From NCBI GenBank assembly GCA_937952455.1, contig CALFYU010000298.1, positions 1 to 6,754 on the forward strand: DNA of 6,754 nucleotides. Direction: 5' to 3'. This document shows positions 1 through 5,460 of the stretch, one piece after another. How positions within the stretch are numbered: the first letter of the stretch is position 1; each line of letters begins with the position of its first letter. This stretch comes from an uncultured Planctomycetaceae bacterium. Lineage in GTDB: Bacteria > Planctomycetota > Planctomycetia > Planctomycetales > Planctomycetaceae. The position numbers and the translations under genes were made by a program. The notes beneath the pieces were generated by a model, which had not been told where the DNA came from, searched no databases, and saw nothing but the letters and a program-made list of their open reading frames with translations.

Positions 1-1599
1 TGCGCTCAAGAAACGAACGAGTCCACGGAGCCGCCGCCGGAAGAACCGTTCGCGGTTGTCGCCGTGGCCAGCGTCGAGCGGATGTTGAGCGCCCTCGATT
101 TTTCGTTCGAGGTCTCCGATCGGATTGCCGCCTCGGAAGCGATCGGCGGCTATTTGGAAAAAGCGGGCGACCTGAAGGGGCTAAATCGTCGCCAGGGGCT
201 GGGGGTGATGATCTATCTCTCCGGCATCACCCCGCAACCGATCGGTTTCGCTCCGGTGGAGAACATCGACGATCTGATGAAAACGGTCGAACTAGGCCCC
301 TTTACCACCAAAAAGGTCACGGGCGAATATTACGACTACGAGCTGAAGGGCCGCCGGGAATCAATGTACGTCAAGATGGCCGGCGGGTATGCGTTCGCCA
401 GCCGCGACAAGGCCAATCTCGACCGCACGTTCCCCGATCCGGCGGGCATCGTTTCACCGTTGGCGGCGGAGTATGACGTGGCGGCAATGCTCAATCTGGC
501 GAGTTTGCCGGATGAGAAAAAAGACATCTTCGCCACGCTGCTGCAGGTCAGCGCCGACACCAATCTACAGCGGCGCGACAACGAGCCGGAATCGGCGCAC
601 CGCATCCGCAAAGCGGCCGGCGAGAATAACGCGCGGATCTTGGAACAGCTCCTGCGCCAATCGCGGGACCTGACCATCGGCTGGAGAATAAACCGACAAC
701 AGCGACGCGCCGTTTTGGATTTCAAAGTCCGCGCCATCCCCGGCAGCGAGTTGGCGACCATCCTGGGCGAACTACAAACGACGCGGTCGCAGTTCGCCAA
801 TTTTCTCCGCGGCGATGCACCGTTGACCTTCGCCTCGACCTGGAAACTGGGCGAGCCGGGCAAGAAGGTCTTTGCAGAATTTGTGCAGGTTTTCGAAGAT
901 TCTATTCCCGCAGCGGGCGATGATGCGGCTGTGGACGACGACGATCCGGTGGCACGGCTGTTTCGCGCGGCACGCGGCACGGTCGATGCGGGGGTACTGG
1001 ATTTCGCGATTCGCTTTCTGGGCGAGCCGGGCGGGCCGTTTGTGTTTGCCGGTGGAATCAAGGTCAAAGATGGCCGCGCGATGCAGGAAGGCCTGGCGGA
1101 ATTGTGCCTGTACTGGCTGGAGACCGGCAAGTTTTCCGACGTCGAGATCGACGCGGATACGTATCAAGGGATCCGTTTTCACCGGCTGGACATCAACAAT
1201 GCGGGCAACGGCGACGAACGGATTTATGGCGGACCGCCGAGCTTGTTTCTGGGAGTGGACGACACGACGCTGTGGATGGCGATTGGCGGCGACGGAGCCT
1301 TGCCGCGACTGTATGACCAGATCGACGCGGTTGCCGAACCGCCCGACCAGGCGGCGCCGGCGGTGCCGCTACAGTTTGTGGTCAATATCGCCGACTGGAC
1401 CAGCCTCCGCGGCGAGGACGAACCGGGACGCCAGTTCTTCGAAAGGGTCAACGAAGCCTTCTCCCCGGCCAATGCCGCGCTGCGGATCGACCTCAAATCG
1501 ATCGACGACGGCGCGCGGCTACGGGTCGAATTCGAAGAAGGTTTTATCCGCTTCTTCGGCGCGGGTATCGCGCGGCGCATGATGCGCCGCGAAGAGTAG
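1..1599 (+). CDS. Probable exported protein of unknown function, 5' end outside window
   Basis: The reading frame is open from the first base to a TAG at 1597-1599, giving 532 visible residues. A GTG at 64 could be a start, but the frame continues upstream without a stop. The upstream residues (CAQETNESTEPPPEEP) look like the end of a signal peptide or lipobox followed by a Pro/Glu-rich linker, so the true start is probably shortly before the window. No enzymatic motif is recognisable. The order is: an alpha/beta-looking N-terminal part (ASVERMLSALDF, then GVMIYLSG and PIGFAPVENIDDLMK), a charged helical middle around residues 190-225, an acidic stretch near residues 304-317 (several consecutive Asp), and a C-terminal part ending in the basic ARRMMRREE. 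This resembles large exported proteins of unknown function that I associate with planctomycetes; that is recall, not a search. It is convergent with the downstream oxidoreductase gene. Sure it is coding; the function is unknown. Confidence 0.8.
   Translation, partial: CAQETNESTEPPPEEPFAVVAVASVERMLSALDFSFEVSDRIAASEAIGGYLEKAGDLKGLNRRQGLGVMIYLSGITPQPIGFAPVENIDDLMKTVELGPFTTKKVTGEYYDYELKGRRESMYVKMAGGYAFASRDKANLDRTFPDPAGIVSPLAAEYDVAAMLNLASLPDEKKDIFATLLQVSADTNLQRRDNEPESAHRIRKAAGENNARILEQLLRQSRDLTIGWRINRQQRRAVLDFKVRAIPGSELATILGELQTTRSQFANFLRGDAPLTFASTWKLGEPGKKVFAEFVQVFEDSIPAAGDDAAVDDDDPVARLFRAARGTVDAGVLDFAIRFLGEPGGPFVFAGGIKVKDGRAMQEGLAELCLYWLETGKFSDVEIDADTYQGIRFHRLDINNAGNGDERIYGGPPSLFLGVDDTTLWMAIGGDGALPRLYDQIDAVAEPPDQAAPAVPLQFVVNIADWTSLRGEDEPGRQFFERVNEAFSPANAALRIDLKSIDDGARLRVEFEEGFIRFFGAGIARRMMRREE
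1571..1591 (+). repeat. 21-bp perfect palindrome inside the 3' end of the exported-protein gene
   Basis: CGCGGCGCAT at 1571-1580 and its exact reverse complement at 1582-1591 flank a single G. In RNA this could fold as an 8-bp GC-rich stem with loop AUGAU, ending six nucleotides before the stop codon. There is no U-tract after it, so it is not a classical intrinsic terminator. It encodes the ARRMMRR tail, so part of the symmetry may come from arginine codons. Confidence 0.6.
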
Positions 1600-1665
1600 G
1601 TTCGTCGCGTACGTACCTTTCGATGCAGGATGACCGTAGTTGGCCATGCATCTCGCGCTGGCGAT

Positions 1666-1699
1666 GGGTGGCTGGGGACGAGCATAGCTCGCCCCCAGG
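1666..1699 (+). repeat. Palindromic intergenic element, copy A
   Basis: A 34-bp element made of a 15-nt left part (GGGTGGCTGGGGACG), a 9-nt variable tip (AGCATAGCT) and a 10-nt right part (CGCCCCCAGG). Bases 1672-1698 fold as a 12-bp stem with one A.C mismatch and loop ATA. Copy B at 1726-1759 is the same element inverted, identical at 25 of 34 positions, with all differences confined to the tip. It lies between two convergent genes, so it could end or stabilise transcripts from either side; this is inference. It resembles REP/BIME-type dispersed palindromes in design. Confidence 0.75.
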
Positions 1700-1725
1700 T
1701 CGTTTGACGTAGCCACCTCCGATAC

Positions 1726-1759
1726 CCTGGGGGCGGACTTCGTCCGTCCCCAGCCACCC
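1726..1759 (-). repeat. Palindromic intergenic element, copy B (inverted relative to copy A)
   Basis: The reverse complement begins GGGTGGCTGGGGACG, ends CGCCCCCAGG, and carries the tip GACGAAGTC where copy A has AGCATAGCT. Bases 1727-1753 form a 12-bp stem with one G.T wobble and loop TTC. The tip bases differ from copy A on both sides of the stem while pairing is kept (AGC/GCT against GAC/GTC), which is compensatory change. The two copies are 26 nt apart. The stop codon of the oxidoreductase on the other strand lies 30 nt further on. Confidence 0.75.
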
Positions 1760-1788
1760 TTCAATTCACCGGCAGTGAAAAATCCCCC

Positions 1789-3099
1789 TTACGAAAACTG
1801 CGTCACGCCGGGCACCGCCACGGGGGCGACGTCCATGGCGACCCAGTCGTAGGCCGGCGGGGTGAGGTTCTCTTTGGAGTTCATCGCCTGCTCCCAGGTG
1901 ATGGTTTTGCCGGTATAGGCCGACATGCGGGCCATGATGGCCAGCATCGTGCTGCGGGACATATACTCGCCGTTGTTGATCGGCTCGTTATTGCGGATGC
2001 TGGCGAAGAGCTCTTCATGCTCGGTGTGGTACATGTTGTTGTTCTTGCCCTTGAACTTCCACATCGGCTTGCCCGACAGGTCGCGCGTCTTGTGGGCGAA
2101 CACGTCGCAGATGCCCTTGCTGCCCATCACAAAGTCGGAGACATTGTTGTCACCCCCGTTTTGCTGACGGCAGGAAGCGAAGCCTTTGACGCCGTTTTCG
2201 TATTCGTAGACCGTCGAGAAATGGTCGTAGACGTTTCCGAATTTCGGATCGGTCCGCACCGTACGGCCGCCGATGCTCGTGGCCTTGATCGGCGGCACGT
2301 CTCCCATGGCCCAGGCCATTTTATCCAGGCTGTGCACGTGTTGTTCAGTGATGTGGTCGCCCGAGAGCCACGTGAAGTACAACCAGTTGCGGATTTGCCA
2401 CTCCATGTCGCTCCAACTCGGTTGTCGCTCGTGGTACCACAGTTCGCTGGTGTTGTAAGTACACTGGATGGAAACCACGTCGCCGATGCCGCCTGAAAGA
2501 ATCTGATCGAGTGCCGCCTGTTTGCCGTAGTGGTACCGCCAACACAACCCGCTGACCACCGACAGGTTTTTCTCCTTGGCCTGTTTGCAAGTTTCCAATA
2601 CGGCGCGAACGCCGGGGGCATCGACGGCCACCGGTTTCTCGGCAAAAATATGCTTGCCCGCGTCGACGGCGGCTTGTAGTTGCATCGGCCGGAAGTGCGG
2701 GGGGGTCGTCAGCAACACGACATCGACGTCGGTTGCCAGCAATTGTTTGTAAGCGTCGAAGCCGACAAATTTCATGTCCTCGGCCACGTCGACGCGGTCG
2801 GCAAACTTTTCTTTTTTCAGTTCGGAGAGTTTGACCTCGATTTTGTCGGCGAACGTAGCCGCCATGGCGACCAATTTTGTATTCGGATCCGCAATCAATT
2901 CATCCTTGGCCGCGCCGGAGCCGCGCCCGCCGCAGCCGATCAGACCGACTTTCAGAATATTGCTTTCGCCGGCAAAGGCACCGGTCGGAAGGGCCAGATT
3001 TGCGGCAAGCGCGCCGGTGGCGACGGCGGCAGTAGAGGTTCTCAGAAAGTCGCGGCGGGACGGCTGCAAAGAGCCGCTGCGGGAGGCGTGATCGCTCAT
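1789..3099 (-). CDS. Gfo/Idh/MocA family oxidoreductase with Tat signal peptide
   Basis: The 436-residue protein is predicted to be an NAD(P)-dependent sugar or polyol oxidoreductase acting outside the cytoplasm; the substrate is unknown. The N-terminus carries a twin-arginine signal: SRRDFLR at residues 14-20, then an Ala-rich hydrophobic stretch ending AFA at 41-43, a likely cleavage site. The Rossmann fold follows, with VGLIGCGGRG at 51-60 holding the dinucleotide-binding glycines. EKP, the family signature, is at 154-156. GDHITEQHVHSLDK at 247-260 matches the conserved acidic/histidine active-site segment. I chose the ATG at 3099 because GGAG lies 11 nt upstream and the Tat signal begins just after it. 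The frame is open up to 3324, but that extension is unlike the family and would bury the signal peptide. The gene stands alone: convergent with the gene to its left, divergent from dinB. Family assignment is firm; substrate is not. Confidence 0.93.
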   Translation of the reverse strand: MSDHASRSGSLQPSRRDFLRTSTAAVATGALAANLALPTGAFAGESNILKVGLIGCGGRGSGAAKDELIADPNTKLVAMAATFADKIEVKLSELKKEKFADRVDVAEDMKFVGFDAYKQLLATDVDVVLLTTPPHFRPMQLQAAVDAGKHIFAEKPVAVDAPGVRAVLETCKQAKEKNLSVVSGLCWRYHYGKQAALDQILSGGIGDVVSIQCTYNTSELWYHERQPSWSDMEWQIRNWLYFTWLSGDHITEQHVHSLDKMAWAMGDVPPIKATSIGGRTVRTDPKFGNVYDHFSTVYEYENGVKGFASCRQQNGGDNNVSDFVMGSKGICDVFAHKTRDLSGKPMWKFKGKNNNMYHTEHEELFASIRNNEPINNGEYMSRSTMLAIMARMSAYTGKTITWEQAMNSKENLTPPAYDWVAMDVAPVAVPGVTQFS

Positions 3100-3248
3100 G
3101 AGATTTTTTTCTCCAATGGAAATTGCGGACCCGAAAAGCGGCATCTGCCGGCGAGCGTGGTCCGAATGAGGCGTGCAAACGATCCACTGGCCTTGCGCCA
3201 GCGGCGATCCGAGCATTTTAGTGGATATTTGCGGGATTTTTCCACGCC

Positions 3249-3260
3249 AAACGGCCGTTT
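3249..3260. promoter_or_regulatory. 12-bp perfect palindrome, possible operator
   Basis: AAACGGCCGTTT is perfectly self-complementary and lies between two divergent genes, a usual place for a regulator site. No regulator gene is nearby and the site is not repeated in the window as far as I can see, so a regulatory role is only a guess. Confidence 0.25.
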
Positions 3261-3309
3261 TGTCGCGTAAATGCCGCGCCCGCCCGTTGAGCGGGGTTGA
3301 TCTGACCGG

Positions 3310-3337
3310 TTGCGCGGCCAACAATGCCCGGTAATAT
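3310..3337 (+). promoter_or_regulatory. Weak sigma70-like promoter candidate for dinB
   Basis: TTGCGC at 3310-3315 and TAATAT at 3332-3337 are separated by 16 nt. Transcription would start near 3344, leaving a leader of about 55 nt before the ATG at 3400. The match to the consensus is only fair and planctomycete promoters are poorly characterised, so this is tentative. Confidence 0.25.
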
Positions 3338-3399
3338 GGCTTATGGAATTTTAGTTTTCCTCAGTGCGGGGCATGATTGAGAAAGTTGGACGCCAAAAA

Positions 3400-3888
3400 A
3401 TGAGCATCATCGAAACGACGACAGAACTTTGGAAATTCAACCGCGGGCGGACGCTCGCCACGTTGGACGCCATCGCCGAACTGGACGATCCGCAAGCGGC
3501 GCTCGGGTTTCGGCCGGGGGAAGGGCGGGCGCACATTGCCTGGCAACTGATGCATATCGGCGTGACGGAACAACTTTTCGCCACCGAACGCCTCAAGGGA
3601 ACGCCGCCGAGTTTTGCCGATCTCGCTCCCCGCTTTCGCGGCGGCAGCACGCCGGATGATGACATTCCAAGCGTCGACTTGATTCGAGAGGTACTCTCCA
3701 AAAGCCGCGAGGATCTACTAGAAACCATCGCGACGTTCAGCGACGACGATCTGGAGGTGATCCCCGAACCGTTTAAGGAACGGGGGTGGACACTGGGAAC
3801 GATCTTGCAGATCATTTCCTGGCACGAATGCCACCACCAGGGACAGGCACATATGAAGCTCAATCTCTACAAGGCGAAACACCTTTAA
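3400..3888 (+). CDS. DinB/YfiT family putative metal-dependent protein
   Basis: The 162-residue protein has the size and pattern of the DinB-like four-helix bundle family, whose members bind a divalent metal through three histidines; some act as thiol-dependent S-transferases. Visible ligand candidates are H52 in the LMHIGVTEQ helix, and H142 and H146 in WHECHHQGQ, which fits the family H-E-x-x-H-x-G-Q pattern. The N-terminus, MSIIETTTELWKFNRGRT, looks like a normal start for planctomycete members. The frame extends upstream to a GTG at 3364, with another ATG at 3373. I prefer 3400 because the extra residues are not family-like, although its ribosome binding site is weak (GGA at 3388-3390). 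The stop lies 29 nt from the convergent sialidase-like gene and no hairpin separates them. The substrate is unknown. Despite the family name there is no sign of a DNA-damage role. Confidence 0.85.
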   Translation: MSIIETTTELWKFNRGRTLATLDAIAELDDPQAALGFRPGEGRAHIAWQLMHIGVTEQLFATERLKGTPPSFADLAPRFRGGSTPDDDIPSVDLIREVLSKSREDLLETIATFSDDDLEVIPEPFKERGWTLGTILQIISWHECHHQGQAHMKLNLYKAKHL

Positions 3889-3917
3889 CGCTTAGCTTGC
3901 CGTCTTTTGTATGAACG

Positions 3918-5099
3918 TCAGCCGGTAAGGGTCCACCGCGCTTGCCGCAACACCGCCCTCGGGGACTCCTGCATCCGTTCATACCAGACGGTCAGCAATG
4001 TGCCATCCTCGAGTTCCACGGTGGAGGGATAGCCCAAATCGCCGCCGATACCGTCGTCGCTGATGGTGATGGGGTCAGACCAGGTTTGGCCGTGGTCGCT
4101 GCTGACGCGGGCTTGATTTCCAAACGGCTTGCGGCGGTAGCCGTAGGACATCAACAGTCGGCTGTCTTTGAGTCGCAGCAGATGCGACGGCAGTCCCCAC
4201 ACGCCGATCGAACGGGGAACAGACCACGTCTTTCCTCCGTCGTGCGATTCGCACTGCAGCGTCTCCCGGTGGTTCTTTTTGTTGTGATTGCGAATCTGTA
4301 CGACGATCCTTCCATCGGCCGCTTCGACGCCGTGCAATTCATGATAGTCGTTGCGGTCATCCCCCGGGCGCACGGGAATATCGGACAGAAAACGCCACGA
4401 CTTCCCGTCGTCCGTCGATTCGGCCACGGCGACGCGGCCATCCGGTTTAAGGACTTCCTTACCCGGATACAACAGTCGGCCGTCGGACAAGAGGATCGGT
4501 CCATGCGGGCTGTCGACCAGACAATTGTATCGGGCCGAAAACGTCAAACCGCCGTCGTCGGAGCGAATCATCCAGCGGCCGATATCCCTTTCACGCTGCG
4601 CGGCCGACACGCGATTGTTGGCTGCCTGCCAGCGTGCGAGTTCGTCGGCCGGCATCGCTCCTTTGTCCCCCGGCTGGGCAGCCACCGCCCTTTCGAGGAT
4701 CGGTTCATAGGCCAGCGACGTAAATGTGGTGATCAAGATCGAGCCGTCGGCGGTTTCCACCACCCCGGCATCGCGGTCGTCAATCGGCCCGTCCAACACA
4801 ACCCGCGGCCAACTCCAACTCGCGCCGCCGTCGTGTGATCGCATCAACTCCACGCGTCCGAACGGGCAGACGTGGTGTTCGCGCCCTCCTGAATAGACCA
4901 ACAGCAATTCCCCGTCAGCCCGCTGCGCAACGGTCGGCCAACCGTGGTAATATTGCGGTTCCTTGCTAATCACCTCGATGGATTGCACTTTGGCTTGCGG
5001 CGCGGCCTGCGCCGGATGCTGCAAGCCGGCGGCGAACACGGCTGCGGAGATCCCGGTCGTTTGGAGCATCTGGCGTCGCGTCATGTTGTGCGTCATCAT
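3918..5099 (-). CDS. Sialidase-like (Asp-box, BNR repeat) protein with Tat signal peptide
   Basis: The 393-residue protein is predicted to be a six-bladed beta-propeller exported by Tat. The signal has MTRRQML at residues 6-12, a hydrophobic stretch, and a likely cleavage after AQA near 30-32. Five Asp boxes (S-x-D-x-G-x-x-W/F) start at residues 88, 180, 228, 285 and 333, as in sialidases. GYPSTVELEDGTLLTVWYE at 356-374 resembles the segment with the nucleophilic Tyr in sialidases (here Y357), and R270 in VVQIRNH could be one of the substrate-binding arginines. The N-terminal R-I-P motif is not present: the corresponding segment reads YYHGWPTV at 50-57. Activity on sialic acid is therefore uncertain, and another glycan is possible. 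Two ATG codons sit in tandem (5099 and 5096); AAAGGG on the minus strand lies 4 nt before the first and 7 nt before the second, so either may be used. It is a single gene, divergent from proC. Confidence 0.88.
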   Translation of the reverse strand: MMTHNMTRRQMLQTTGISAAVFAAGLQHPAQAAPQAKVQSIEVISKEPQYYHGWPTVAQRADGELLLVYSGGREHHVCPFGRVELMRSHDGGASWSWPRVVLDGPIDDRDAGVVETADGSILITTFTSLAYEPILERAVAAQPGDKGAMPADELARWQAANNRVSAAQRERDIGRWMIRSDDGGLTFSARYNCLVDSPHGPILLSDGRLLYPGKEVLKPDGRVAVAESTDDGKSWRFLSDIPVRPGDDRNDYHELHGVEAADGRIVVQIRNHNKKNHRETLQCESHDGGKTWSVPRSIGVWGLPSHLLRLKDSRLLMSYGYRRKPFGNQARVSSDHGQTWSDPITISDDGIGGDLGYPSTVELEDGTLLTVWYERMQESPRAVLRQARWTLTG

Positions 5100-5241
5100 T
5101 CGACCCTTTGATCAAGAACGGGGCTAATCCGGCGGTGCTTGCGATGCATGGAATGAGCTATGGCTCCAGCCTATCCGCGCCGGCAGAGGATGGAAAGCGA
5201 GCCGGTCGATTTCTTCTGATGCGTTGCCAATCCTAAAAAAT

Positions 5242-5265
5242 GGGGGCCACTGGCTCGGCCAGTGC
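5242..5265 (+). repeat. Hairpin intergenic element, copy C
   Basis: A 24-bp element starting GGGGGCCACTGG. Its core, CACTGGC-TCG-GCCAGTG at 5248-5264, is a perfect 7-bp stem with a three-base loop. Copy D at 5295-5318 is the same element inverted, matching at 20 of 24 positions. It is unrelated in sequence to the elements at 1666-1759 but arranged in the same way. It lies in a divergent promoter region, so a terminator role is unlikely. Confidence 0.7.
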
Positions 5266-5294
5266 TTCTTATAACGATTCCACCATTCACACAT

Positions 5295-5318
5295 GCACTG
5301 GCAAAGTCAGTGGCACCC
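5295..5318 (-). repeat. Hairpin intergenic element, copy D (inverted relative to copy C)
   Basis: The plus strand reads CACTGGC-AAA-GTCAGTG at 5296-5312 and ends GGCACCC. It forms a 7-bp stem with one G.T wobble and a three-base loop. The reverse complement matches copy C at 20 of 24 positions. The copies are 29 nt apart. Confidence 0.7.
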
Positions 5319-5336
5319 AAATCAACCTCAAATCAA

Positions 5337-5364
5337 GTTGTAACAACGCATTAGTTGCCAACTA
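5337..5364. promoter_or_regulatory. Two adjacent short dyads upstream of proC, possible regulator sites
   Basis: GTTGTAACAAC at 5337-5347 and TAGTTGCCAACTA at 5352-5364 are both perfect dyads around a single central base. They share the GTTG...CAAC half-sites and have centres 16 nt apart. They lie just upstream of the proC promoter candidate, about 55-77 nt before its inferred start, where an activator often binds. No regulator is identified. Confidence 0.3.
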
Positions 5365-5383
5365 GCGGAAAAATGGCCGCGCA

Positions 5384-5412
5384 TTGTTTGACGATTCTCC
5401 GAGTCGTATACT
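5384..5412 (+). promoter_or_regulatory. Promoter candidate for proC
   Basis: TATACT at 5407-5412 is a good -10 match. TTGTTT at 5384-5389 is a modest -35, 17 nt upstream. A better-looking -35, TTGACG at 5388, is only 13 nt away, which is too close. Transcription would start near 5419, after the alternative ATG at 5416, which supports translation from 5461. Confidence 0.4.
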
Positions 5413-5416
5413 CGGA
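5398..5416. promoter_or_regulatory. 19-bp dyad overlapping the proC -10 box, possible operator
   Basis: TCCGAGT at 5398-5404 and its exact reverse complement ACTCGGA at 5410-5416 flank a 5-nt spacer. The dyad covers the candidate -10 box, so a bound protein would block the promoter. The role is inferred only from position and symmetry. Confidence 0.3.
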
Positions 5417-5460
5417 TGAGATGTTTCAGCGATGAGTCAATTGGCCGAGGGCTTTGGAAT

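Larger units (their letters stand above)
3100..3399. other. Divergent intergenic region between the oxidoreductase and dinB
   Basis: This 300-bp gap should hold promoters for both flanking genes. It contains the oxidoreductase ribosome binding site (GGAG on the minus strand, 3111-3114), a 12-bp perfect palindrome at 3249-3260, and a weak plus-strand promoter candidate at 3310-3337. On the minus strand, TAAAAT (complement of 3215-3220) resembles a -10 box but has no good -35 partner. The open minus-strand frame that crosses part of it is not considered coding. No small gene or RNA gene is evident. Confidence 0.6.
5100..5460. other. Divergent intergenic region between the sialidase-like gene and proC
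   Basis: This 361-bp gap has three parts. Bases 5100-5240 carry the sialidase-like ribosome binding site and no clear promoter that I can name. Bases 5242-5318 hold two inverted copies of a 24-bp hairpin element. Bases 5337-5460 are less GC-rich and carry three short dyads, a promoter candidate and the proC ribosome binding site. No coding sequence or RNA gene is evident. Confidence 0.65.

Noticed and set aside
336..1130. Minus-strand open frame of 264 codons opposite the exported-protein gene.
   Set aside because: Ser/Arg/Pro-rich product typical of antisense translation in GC-rich DNA, overlapping a longer and more protein-like frame.
3187..3201. CTGGC-CTTGC-GCCAG hairpin in the oxidoreductase/dinB gap as a third copy of element C/D.
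   Set aside because: Only the 5-bp stem is shared; the flanking GGG and CCC ends and the loop size do not match.
3100..3324. N-terminal extension of the oxidoreductase to an upstream start, giving 511 residues.
   Set aside because: It adds 75 residues unlike the family, would bury the Tat signal, and ignores the well-placed GGAG before the ATG at 3099.
3364..3399. GTG at 3364 or ATG at 3373 as the dinB start.
   Set aside because: The extra residues do not resemble DinB-family N-termini. The ATG at 3400 gives the usual start, though its weak ribosome binding site leaves some doubt.
3942..4838. Long open frame of 298 codons on the plus strand, opposite the sialidase-like gene.
   Set aside because: It is a GC-rich antisense shadow of a confidently coding gene with Asp boxes and a Tat signal; its own translation shows no family motif.
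5388..5412. TTGACG with TATACT as the proC promoter.
   Set aside because: The 13-nt spacing is too short for a sigma70-type promoter; TTGTTT at 17 nt is the more plausible partner.
5416..5460. Upstream ATG start for proC at 5416.
   Set aside because: It overlaps the promoter and dyad candidate, adds 15 residues unlike ProC, and the ATG at 5461 has a GAGGG ribosome binding site and gives the usual length.
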